The position numbers and the translations under genes were made by a program. Shown here one piece after another: positions 1 through 10,600 of a stretch of 64,000 bases of DNA. The stretch is from Triplophysa rosa (lineage: Eukaryota; Chordata; Actinopteri; Cypriniformes; Nemacheilidae): positions 807,544-871,543 of the forward strand of contig NC_079913.1 in NCBI RefSeq assembly GCF_024868665.1, read 5' to 3'. Numbering within the stretch: position 1 is the stretch's first letter; every line of letters begins with the position of its first letter. The notes under the pieces were generated by a model, which did no database searches, was not told the DNA's origin, and worked only from the letters and a program-made list of their open reading frames with translations.

Positions 1-969
1 AGTTGAAAACTGCTCCCACACAGTGTTGTTATTAAAACGTAATAAGCCAAATAAAACTGAACATAATATTCACACCCCCTCCTTCAGAACAGAAACAAAT
101 TCACCTCACATCTCATTATATTGATTTGACCGCCCCCTTAATCACGTCTACGGTCAGTTTGCAATGAATAATACATTGATTTCTGTTTCGGTATAATGAA
201 CGGCACGTTTTAAGAGTTTGTAAATGTGATGATTTTGGCAAGTCTGACCTTCTTGCCTTGGACTGATTGTGAAGTCATTAATGGGCAGCAATGAGAAAAT
301 ATGATTTAAAACATATCTGTTATAATAATGGCCCTTCATGTTTGTGCTGTGCACAAAGACACTTGTGCTCTTATTGTTGGACTGTAGATGAAGAGTAGAC
401 TATTGACAAGAACACAAAACAAGAGCATGTGAATGCTGATTGGCTTAAAAACGCCAAAATAATTTCACCTCCAGCCTGTTATTAGTAGGGTTGTGTGTGC
501 GGTTCTGAGAGCAGTGATATTAGATGATATAACTGGACAATATACCAAGTGTAATGCCAGCCCATAATCTAGCATAGTTTAGTTCTATGTGCGTGTTAGA
601 TTTATTTGTGCCTGTTTGTAATACGTTGAGATGTAACGATAAAGGACAGCTTTAGGAAATGCTTGTTGCACTCTGTACACACACATAAACACAGAGAGAG
701 AGAGAGAAATGTGCCATAAAATTAAAGTGATGCAGATAACACTAACTGACATTGACAGTATTTTGCATTTAAATATATACAGTATAGTACAGTATAGTAG
801 TTGGGATGGGCCAGGGGGGTTAAAGTTATCATTCTAAAGCTGCTTTGTTATATGAGCACTTATTAATGCTTGTATTTCTACCGTTTTTTAGTATCCACAG
901 ACAGACATTCATTTAACAGTACAAGAAATGAAGCACGCACTCATCCACACACAGGCTCAGTGTTATTTT

Positions 970-1562
970 CAGGGGCGTTTTTAGAGGTGGCCAGGTAAGA
1001 CCCAGTGGTTTTATTAGGGCGACCAAAGAATCCTTACAGGCAGAAATTATTTAACTGTAATTTACACCAATTCTTCATTACACATAGTTTGCTGGTCAAA
1101 ACCGTACACAAAGAACGTTAAGTAAACAATTTATTTGCAATGCTTTCATGTGCTGACATTATTTTAAAATAATTTGCTAGCTATCATTTGCAGTAAGTTA
1201 GCATTTTTTTTTAGAAAATAAACACTGCAGTACCCCAACTTAAACTTTCGCGAAAATGTAATTAATGAATGAAATCCAGTTAAACAAGACTGATTTTACT
1301 GACCCGATCCCTCTGCTCGCGATGAACTTCCATGGTACACAGACCGTACACTGTCACGAAGCGGTTAGCAGCTGTACAGCCATAGCGATCAGACTGTTTG
1401 CGTCAGTGCGTCAGCGTATGACATCATATTAACGCGAGAGTAATGTTCTCGCGTTACTTTCAGTGCATACGATCTGCGCAGCACTCCGTAAACTCCGACG
1501 ACACATATCTTAAAACTGCTTCGCACAACAGAGGTGGCCAGATAGGTGTAGCTACGCCCCTG
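970..1562. mobile_element. hAT-like non-autonomous element, 593 bp
   Basis: Starts CAGGGGCG and ends CGCCCCTG. GAGGTGGCCAG occurs near both ends in the same orientation. The flanks gttatttt (962-969) and gttattat (1563-1570) are a 7/8 target-site duplication. No transposase is visible. The 8-bp duplication and the CAGGG ends point to the hAT superfamily. Confidence 0.7.
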
Positions 1563-2183
1563 GTTATTATACCACACATTTTTTACTAAAACATTGTCAT
1601 GGGACTGTTGTTATTAGAAGAATGTATGGCCTGTTGAATTGACATGCACACATCAGTCTCTTCTTCATACACACACACACTTTGGCTTCCCCTCTGATGG
1701 ATGGAGTGACAAAGACTGCTGCTGGTGTGGACTTGTAAGCTTTATGAATACCGATGTAAATGATGTACAAATGTTCGTTTTTTTGTTCGTTTTTTATTTT
1801 TTTATATCATTAAGTTAATATTTACAGTAGTGGCAGTGTTCAGCAGGGCTCTGTTTGCTTACAGTCATGGTGAAGACCTTATAATAAAAGAAAGTACAAT
1901 TCAGCAGCGCAAGATGAACCCCAAGTGTGTAGAGGGGAAAGGGAACTATTGTTAAGATCTCACTTTATTAATAAATCATCAAATCTCAAGCTGGGCTCAG
2001 TGTGGTTTAATATTTACTTTTACATTTATCAGTACCATTATTAAAATAAAGAAAAATGATTGGCTTAATATGTCTAAAAAACACGTTTCTTCAAGTAACA
2101 AAAACGCATTTCACCTTTATGAATTTAGTTGTCCCTTATGAATTATTGTAACCTCAGAATGTCATTTCGTGTCGGTGCTTTAT

Positions 2184-2196
2184 CGCCATCTTGTGG
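2184..2196 (-). promoter_or_regulatory. CTCF-like motif
   Basis: CGCCATCTTGTGG read on the - strand gives CCACAAGATGGCG, close to the CTCF core (CCASYAGRKGGC) with one mismatch. It sits 37 bp from a stronger motif in the opposite orientation. Confidence 0.35.
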
Positions 2197-2232
2197 TCAA
2201 TAAATGCATGTTAAAATATCACAGTCGTGTCC

Positions 2233-2247
2233 CCGCCAGGGGGCAGT
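2233..2247 (+). promoter_or_regulatory. CTCF core motif upstream of mpped1
   Basis: CCGCCAGGGGGCAGT matches the vertebrate CTCF core (CCRSCAGGGGGCRSY) essentially throughout. It lies about 0.65 kb upstream of the CpG-rich first-exon region. Occupancy is unknown. Confidence 0.5.
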
Positions 2248-2680
2248 ATGCACTAAGAAAAACGCAATTTAAAATAGGACTCGTGTGAAATTTAGCAACA
2301 ACCCTAATTTATCATAGACATGTTTGGTATGTGATTAGTTGAAAAAATCAGGTCTACAATAACAGGGTATTTTAAACTTTTTTTGTTTTGTCTGTTTTTT
2401 TATAGCCTACTCTTTTCCTGAGAGTGTTCATTCACCAGCACAGAAGCGTTTATTCATGCGTTTGTTCATTTAGAGGTCTACTAAGTGCTCAATTTACTTC
2501 AAAAAAATAACATCCATTTGGACCAGGTCAGACAAAACTAGCACTTTGGGTTAGATAGAGCATCTTTTACATTCATTCTGACCAGGAAGTGTTTTTTTTT
2601 GGTGAAAGTGGTCGTCATTAAAGAATGAAGACGTCCTTTGTGACTGAAATAATTGATTTGACTATGACTATGAAAGAGCT

Positions 2681-2856
2681 TGGCTCATGAATATTAATTA
2701 CTCGCATGACGTTCGTCCAGGAGGCCTGGCTGATTGGTTAAAAGGCAAACGTTCGCAAGTGTGTAGGCTAATCGATTACCTATGGAGGATGATAGATTGG
2801 CTCATGAATATTGATAAGATACGTGAACGCAATCGTGACCTGATTAATATTCATAA
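2681..2856 (+). promoter_or_regulatory. Repeated TCATGAATATT motifs in the mpped1 promoter
   Basis: TGGCTCATGAATATTAAT at 2681 and TGGCTCATGAATATTGAT at 2798 are near-identical direct copies 117 bp apart. An inverted ATTAATATTCAT lies at 2843-2854. An inverted CCAAT box (gattggtta, about 2733) lies between them. The motif resembles POU-factor sites; this is inference. Confidence 0.4.
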
Positions 2857-2879
2857 GTTAAACATTTCACTATAGTAGC

Positions 2880-3118
2880 ATTTCACAGAGGGAGGAGAGA
2901 AAGATCTTGACCGAGCTGTGCGAGGGGGAGTGTCTGTGCGCGAGACACACTCACACACCGGGCCGCCACGCGACTCCGGTTCAAACAAACCAGCGCGCGC
3001 CTCTGCTCACGGGACACGCCGTGTTTTCCTTCTCTCGCCGGTTATTTATTAGCTTTCTTGTCCTGATCGTCCCCGTGAAAGCACCGGCGAGCAGACTGTG
3101 AAGTTTCAATAAATCCAG
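2880..3118 (+). promoter_or_regulatory. mpped1: CpG-rich promoter region and probable non-coding first exon of mpped1
   Basis: The stretch from about 2900 to 3118 is GC- and CpG-rich (several CGCG and CCGG steps) inside AT-rich DNA. It ends in a strong donor, CAG|GTATGT at 3119. The next good acceptor (ttgtttcttcag at 4235) opens the exon holding the start codon. Transcription start is not visible directly and there is no clear TATA box. Inverted CCAAT (ATTGG) and repeated TCATGAATATT motifs lie just upstream. Exon status is inference from splice signals. Confidence 0.6.
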
Positions 3119-4235
3119 GTATGTAAATCAGCAGCGGAACTCTTTTAAATGAGCATGAATATGTATCTAAAACAAGTGCGCGTGTGTAAACGATGCTGTT
3201 GGGTTTGGGCATTGGAGACAGTTACCATAGAGACAGTCCATTTTTTTAAATGTTTGTAAAAGATTGGTGAGAGATGTTTGACATTGATGTTGATATTTTA
3301 ATTATTTGTAATTTATAAACAAAAGTAAAGAATGTTTTTAGTCACTATTTCAGTTGCAAGATCTAGCAACTGAAGGTCTAGCTGTGTCCCGTTATAACTT
3401 TAGTCAGTCAAAAATAAACGGAAAAAAACAACCGCTTTTTTCTTTAAAATGTAGATTTTTTATTACCATGTTTTTGCTTATGGAATATAGTAGTGCCGTA
3501 TTCTTTATGTAAACTACAAATTCTATATACACACAGTATGTACCATGGTAGTTATATTGTAAATTTGGTACTGGATATTTTTATTGTAATGAATCATTTT
3601 TGAGGGGTTGCCAACCAAAGTTCTGACAAAGTCTCGAAAAATGAAAAAATATCAAATCTGATTACTAATTTATTTGTTTATTTACAGTCAAGTTATTTTT
3701 GTTGTGGATGTGAAACTTGTCATACTTTCCCCCAGTTTACAAAGAATAAGACGTCTTTTTTTAATCATTTTGTCTCCCAGAGTTTTCCTTAGTTTTTTAT
3801 TCCATCTTTCATGAATACACATGATACTTTTTCATCCCACGCACCAGGCAACATGTTCTGCGCTTCCAAATGGTTTGAGAAATCTTGTGTTTGGCAAAGA
3901 ATGGAGAAGCTTTCTACTCGTTCCCTCCTTGCTATTTCTGCAAAAAAAAAAAAAACATTTTGCCTCCCATTTCTTTCACATAGCTTTTGTGTCCTTTTTC
4001 CTCCCAAACAATTGTCTCGGTTGCGTCAAATCTTTTTTTCTGCCGTCTTGAAAGTGCAGGGAACTCTATTGTTAGACACAGAAATCGTGACAGAATGGTA
4101 ACCATGGCTTTGTGTTGAATCTCAGCGCTAACACACCGGAGAGAAAGACATGCTGCTGTTATACACGTGTCTGATTGTGGGTTTTGATAATATGCCGCTG
4201 TCACTCTTTGCATCTGCTTTATCTTGTTTCTTCAG
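3119..4235 (+). other. mpped1: mpped1 intron 1 (5' UTR intron)
   Basis: AT-rich intron between the proposed first exon and the start-codon exon. It holds a possible RFX X-box at 3221-3234 (GTTACCATAGAGAC) and a short poly(A) run at 3942. The reading frames on both strands around 3.8-4.2 kb are low-complexity by-products. Confidence 0.5.
3221..3234. promoter_or_regulatory. RFX X-box-like motif
   Basis: GTTACCATAGAGAC has a good left half-site (GTTACC) and a weaker right half, spaced as in RFX sites. Confidence 0.3.
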
Positions 4236-4445
4236 GTGTCTTGGATGCATTGTGGTCACTGGTGTACTAGTGAGGGGCATCATGCGTTCTTGCTATCCCA
4301 GCAGCGGGGCCGTGAGGTGATCTAACCACTGAATGCAAGCGGATCCTCCCACTGACTTGTCCTGCAGCATCTGACCTCAGCAAGGGTGTAATCCCTTTAA
4401 CTGCGTTCCATCCGCACACGTGTGACAGAGAGAAAGTGTGTCGCC
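4236..4445 (+). other. mpped1: mpped1 5' UTR part of the start-codon exon
   Basis: Lies between the acceptor at 4235 (pyrimidine-rich tract, ttcag) and the ATG at 4446. It has an in-frame stop at 4398 and a short upstream ATG at 4281. Confidence 0.6.
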
Positions 4446-4603
4446 ATGGCTTTCACTCTTTCGGAAATCATGGCAGCCCGACGACAACAGTCTCAGAGAA
4501 GAAGAGGAGCGATCGAGGTGGACGAATACAGCACCAACCCGACCCAAGCCTTCACCTTTTACAACATCAACCAGGGGCGTTTTCAGCCCCCCCATGTCCA
4601 CAT
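4446..4603 (+). CDS. mpped1: mpped1 coding exon 1 (residues 1-53)
   Basis: Encodes the MPPED1-type N-terminus followed by the [14 protein letters not shown] block and [14 protein letters not shown] shared by MPPED1 and MPPED2. The exon ends after AT of Met53, and the donor is GTAAGA at 4604. An Arg/Gln-rich stretch (residues 12-20) precedes the conserved VDEYS. The exon continues upstream as 5' UTR to the acceptor at 4235. An earlier in-frame GTG (4422) and CTG (4401) give short extensions without similarity, so ATG 4446 is preferred. Confidence 0.94.
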
Positions 4604-7600
4604 GTAAGAAACACACTTACACATGTTATTATCAGGTTCCCCCTTCATCGACTTTAGTCTGCGAATATTGAATATCTGTTAGCGTTCATTGCAACAGGCT
4701 ATACTTTATTGTAGTTTCAGCTCATAAAATTATTTCAGAAAAAAATGTTGTTCCATTGCACTGAAAAGAAATCCAAGCATCCAAAGACTCACTAGCCAAT
4801 CTATACAATCTGCCATTTTAATAGTTTAAATGAGTTTATTTCTATAAGTGTACCATGATAATATATTGTTAATATTTTAGTTTTAAAATAAAAAAATGTT
4901 TCTTTATATAGCTCAGTGACAAGACTGGAACATCTATAAGGCAGTTCACGTCGACAATTATAATTCGTGTAACATGACTGGACGATCTTTGGAGATCACC
5001 AGGTGATGTCATCCTGAGCTTATTAATATTCATGAGGTCAGTTTAGTGACGTCCCAACTTTCGCCTGCCAACGTTACAATTCGTTCTGTTGCTGCTCAGC
5101 TATGCGATTGTTCTTTCCTCCTTGTGTCTTGCCGAGGATTTCAGGTCTCGATTTTTCATGTTCCATTACTCTTTAAATCAGAGCTGTCCTTCTTTATTGC
5201 CTTGTTTCCCGCTATGTATGATTCATGCCGATTTGCAAATAAACACGTGTCAATGTGTATGTGTGTTACCATAAAGACTGAATGCAGCCGACTCAGCAGG
5301 AGACATTTTAAAGTGGGCCATTCTTATTCAAAATCCGCTGTGTTCCTCAGAGACCCGTTTCTGCCAATGCAATCGTTAAACCCACGAGAGAACGATATAG
5401 CACTTAATGTAATTCTGCACCCCTCTCTCTCTCTCTCTCTTTGCAGGGTAGATCCGTTGCCCCACGATACCCCCAAGCCTCCGGGCTACACGCGGTTCGT
5501 GTGCATCTCGGACACGCACTCGCGCACAGACACCATTCAGATGCCGTATGGTGACGTGCTGCTGCACGCGGGAGACTTCACGGAGCTCGGCCTGCCCAGC
5601 GAGGTCAAGAAGTTCAACGACTGGCTCGGTAAGGACAGCCCCCTGATGAACCTGTGAACCACTTCATTTGCATAGAGATTATGAACTGAGATTACTTTTG
5701 ATAGGAAGGTTATGGGATCATTTCTTCTTTAAAAGTGTAACGAAAAGTCGTTTTTAATGGCCTGTGAATGCATGCTGTAACTTTTAGAGCACAAAACCAA
5801 ACCACTGTGTACCAAAACTCAAAACTCCAAGTCATAAAAGACCATTTTTCGACACTAAGAAGCAAATGTTCACAACCCTCAGGTTTCTAACCTTCTGCCG
5901 TCAGTCAAATATATCAACACGTGCCAATGTATATGTGATGCTCAGAAACTTGGCCCACCCAGTAAATGTGAGATATTAAGGAGGGGCGTAGAATAGTCCA
6001 ATTGGCATTAACATAGATGTCATAAATCACCGATTGTTCTTTGCTGCTGTGCCTTTGAGGTAAAAGTGGAAACGACTCGTACAATGATTCACTGTCAACG
6101 AATGTGAAAATTATGAGACATTGTTGGCATAGACAAGCACTATTGTGCACATCTACGTCTTACAATGTCTTATAATTATTCATGAGGCTGTGTGGCTTTA
6201 TCCAATAAGAAGGCACCGTCCTGTAATTATTTACTCCACCGTGTGAGCTTTCTCTATGACCGGCCCCTCAACAGTGAGTTGCTACTGTACTGAATAGTCG
6301 TTGTCTGTCTGCGTGCTGCAAACATATAAATGTGTTTCATGGCTTCCCCCTCGATGCTGACAGACTGACAGGCTTTCAGATGAAGACCAACACCTTTGAA
6401 ATGTTTGTGTGCAAAAAGCTTTTTTATGGGCGAGTCTCGAGATTTGTGAACAGCTGAACTGGTGCTTGTCTGAAACACAGACACGGTCTGACACTTCAAC
6501 TACATCAAGTACTTTATTGTGGCTGTGTCTTTTTATTCAGTTATCAAAGGACGTAGTTAAAATAATTTAATTTTGAACATACAAATATTTCTTTGATATC
6601 TATTTATCTTGAAGGTGTATATTAAAGTTAAGGTGTCATTGACATTCAGAGATGGGGGCAAGTCACACATGTTCAAGTCTCAAGTAAGTCTCAAGTCCCT
6701 ACCATCAAGTCTCAAGTCTCAAGTCCCTACCATCAAGTCTCAAGTCTCAAGTCCCTACCATCAAGTCTCAAGTCTCAAGTCCCTACCATCAAGTCTCAAG
6801 TCACAGTGCAAACAAACCAAGCAAGTCAAGTCAAGTCAGCTGCTTACCTCAAGCAAGTCAAGTCGAGTCCTGCTAAAGATCAAGTCAAATCGAGTCAAGT
6901 CACAGTACAGTACAGAATAAAATCATATTATCAAACTTATTTTTTGAACTTAATGAACTTAATTATACATTTAAAATAATAATATTTTAAATACAACACT
7001 TTGAATATAAAGTATGAAATGATTATTTTAATTATGAAGCTAGCAGGTTGTAGCAAATGACTGTTTTCCTGTAGCCCATCTGTACTGAACTTATGGCAGA
7101 CGCGTTGCTATTCTGGAAATATGATTGTTACTTAATACGTCCTAAATAAACTAACGAGGTCATATGCCTACTACAGCCATTTTGCTTATATATCTAGGAT
7201 TTTGGATGAAAGAGAAACATCACAAATTGATAAAACACTGCGGTACAATTCCTTAATATTTTCCGTGTGTCAAGAGTGACACAATAAAGCACTTTTGAGA
7301 GGCTAACGCCATCGAATTTATGTTTGACGTCGCGAATTACAAACATGCTAATAATAATTTATAATTACTTTAATTTAATGACAGACTTAATATAAATTTA
7401 GAGACAAATAATATAAAAACCAATGCTGTTTCCACATTCTCAGATTTTAGTCGAATAACAGTTAACAGTTACATATCTTTTCTTTTTGTAGTGTCGATAT
7501 CCCGCCTTTGTAAATGCATACAGCAAATCTTCTTAGTCCATATTGTCAGTGTCGAAGTGTTTATATCGAAAAGAAAACCTCTTGGGAGATTCCTTGGCTC

Positions 7601-10600
7601 TCTGTATTTGGCGCGCTGTATTTCTGTGCTCTTGCAGCGTCATGAAACGTGCACTCGCGCAGACTCAGATCATTGGTTCCGCTCCGTGTCTTGCGTTTTG
7701 TTGACCAATGTTGCAATGTATATTTAAAAGAATTAATTACAGTTGTTATAGAGTAAAGTCTTGCCAAGTCATGACGTTCAAGTCAAGTCAAGTCACTGGA
7801 TCCCAAGTCCAAGTCAAGTCGAGTCATTTTCTTTATTTAGTCAAGCGAGTCACAAGTCACAATGTGACTCGAATCCCCCATCTCTGGATCATACAGTATG
7901 AATAATTTATTTGCATTGCTGTTTTGTCATGTATCATTGTTCTGTACATCTAATACCTCTGGGAAAAATAAACAATACTTTCTCAAAAAAGAAAAGAAAA
8001 GGATGAGGGATAGGATAGGACAGTAAGCAGGACACCTGGATGGAGGTTAGTCAGCAGGCTGTGTGAGACACCAGCCAGATTAAGATTCCTACGTCTCATC
8101 TTCCATTCTCCTCGAGTCTCTCCTGGTCTGACTCTCTTTGTCTTTCTGGTGCCCCAGTGCTTCGTGCAGAAAGGAAGATCTCGCGTTTGTTCTTGCGTTT
8201 GTCTCCGTATAAATATTTATAACACGCCTTATCTCTGTATCTTCACTCCTGTGTATCTGAGAAAACTCGGCAATCCTCAGAGATGTGATTTACTTTTTAC
8301 CTCGCGATGCAAATACACACATACGCACACAGACTTGTGTGTAACTTAATTTGGGGATGCTGTTGAGTCGTGGCCTCTTTTTCCTTGTCAGTTCTTTAGT
8401 ACTTTTTCTTTCTCTCTCTCTGGATGTTCGTAAGGACTCGGGGCTGTTTAAGATCACAGTGAGGGACGTCTTTGAACCTGTCAGCTTCAATATTTTGGCC
8501 AATTTGTTTATGGTTGCATTTCACTTTGGCCTTGAAATAGGCTTGAGGAATGACAAGCTGAAATGCATGAAAGATGGAATATTAAAAATGATATTGATTA
8601 CGTATGTTTGTACGTGACATAAGCATATACAGATAAGACCATTATGAGTTTGTACGCAATTTTGTAGTTGTGACTAAAATAAGATCTTTTACATCCATTT
8701 TGTTTTTGATGTTAAAGTGATTAATGCAGAAATGGTCACCAAATGTTCACTGCATAAAATTTTTTCAAAAAGGCCATTTTCAAAAAAACATCGAGATCGA
8801 AGCTGCTTGCGTATATCGGTCATGCGGATTTACATCCTTTGTGTCTTTACACTGTTGACATAAGGAACGGTATTTGAATCATACCCTGTGTACTTGAGCT
8901 TTGCACTGACTGGTGAGCAAGTGAGATCTAAAAAGTAATCCACGAACATAGACCATAATTCCTAATAATTATGATCCTACAGCCTTCTTGAGATCATAGA
9001 CAGGGTGGAATGTTCTGCACCGGCAGCGTGTTTGACTGAAAAATATAAAGTTTTAGCAAGTGTCTGTCTGGACTGCATGCAGTAGATGCCAAATCCTATT
9101 TTGAATGAAGTTTGCTTGTTTGAACACATAAACATTTAATAATGTTCCTGTGATTTGGAGCACTAGTCTATAGATTTGACAGTTAAAGTTTGACATTTTG
9201 TATATTGAAATCATTGGGTCTCATTCGCTAATAATTGTGTAAAATTACACAGAAATGATCCTCCCTTCAGTTATTAAATACATCCCCAAACCATCTGCAT
9301 ACAGTCTAAAGGCTTTCTGAACAAATTTAACTCTCTAAGAACATTGTTTAATTTCTACAAAAAAAAATTCCCATGTATTTCTTTGGTTGGTTCTAATTTT
9401 AATCTCAAATTCAAGTCCAATGAAAACAGTAAATTTGAATTATAATTTCTGTGAAAACAACCACATACACGCGGTTAATGAATGAGACGCACTGCGTAAA
9501 GACTATAATATTGTTTCTGTCTTCAGGTCAGGGAGGTTTGATTCTTCCCCCTCGTCTTGTACTGTCCTGTCCATGTTATGAATAATAGATCACCCCAATG
9601 GTGTATGTGACAGATGCGTGGGCTTTGAGATGTGTGTGGGGTGGAATAATGTTGGGAGAAAAGTTTACACCTTTCTCACTCCTTTCTCTCAACTTTAGAG
9701 TTTTCCCTCCATTCCCTCTATCTGGAGAGAAAAGCGGCATGAAAGTTTAATGTGCTTTCTCTTTCTTTACTGCTTCGAGCTCTGCGGCTTTCTGCTTCTT
9801 CTTCAGACTGCCTTGAGTTTACTCAGCTGAAGGTTTAGCGATGGATTATTAACATGGCAGCTTGACTCTCCTTACGCTCTTTAACTTGAACAGAGAAACA
9901 AAAGGATCAAAACTTTGGCTTGTTTTCTATAGTGTTTATATGTAATAGATATATATACTGTATATACATATATATACTTTCGTACCATCATTTCTTAATG
10001 TTTGTCTTCATATCTTTGTGAGATTATGGACACTTTGCATGAAATATACAGTCAGTTACATGCTTTTTATTAAAAAAAACATTCACCGATATGTCATGAT
10101 TTACCATATTTTTGTTGTTTTATGGACTGTTATTCATAGATATACAGTTTTACATGCCCCCATCATAATACAGACTTAAAACATGCTGGGGAGGGTTTTT
10201 ACGAGCAAAAAACAATCATCTACTGTATTAAACAAATCAGATAACACAAATATGCTTTAAATGGTCATATCATAACAGATCAAAAATTGAACAAATGTTT
10301 TTGGAAAAATCCAGTATCTTTCTGAACTTGAATCGCCCCCCACAATCCCTTAAAACCATTTGCGCTATATTTAGATAAAAAAAACTGTATACATGTATGA
10401 GTATTGGATAGTTGACATAAGAATAATTGTGACAGAAACAAGAGAACATTGGTGAAGGAAGACAGGTCTTTCATCTTTTGTTTCTGATGAATTCGATGCC
10501 TATACAGTGAAGACGCAACGCAGCACTGTCATTTTCCAGAAGAAAATCGAAGAATCTGAAGAATCTATGTACTGTATGAATTGTCTGTTTGTATTCTACA

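Larger units (their letters stand above)
1..2880. other. Upstream intergenic DNA
   Basis: AT-rich sequence without a recognisable gene. It holds a hAT-like element (970-1562), two CTCF-like motifs near 2.2 kb and POU-like motifs near the promoter. Short reading frames are not supported by codon use or family resemblance. Confidence 0.6.

Noticed and set aside
4401..4445. In-frame CTG/GTG extension upstream of the mpped1 ATG
   Set aside because: No Met and no similarity to the human N-terminal extension; the ATG at 4446 has a strong initiation context.
5046..5657. 203-codon frame on the + strand
   Set aside because: Only its last part (5447-5628) is coding. The rest is intron 2 read-through, and the splice signals and family alignment fix the exon limits.
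6609..6920. Ser/Lys/Gln-rich 103-codon frame
   Set aside because: Translation of CAAGTC tandem repeats inside a transposon-like element.
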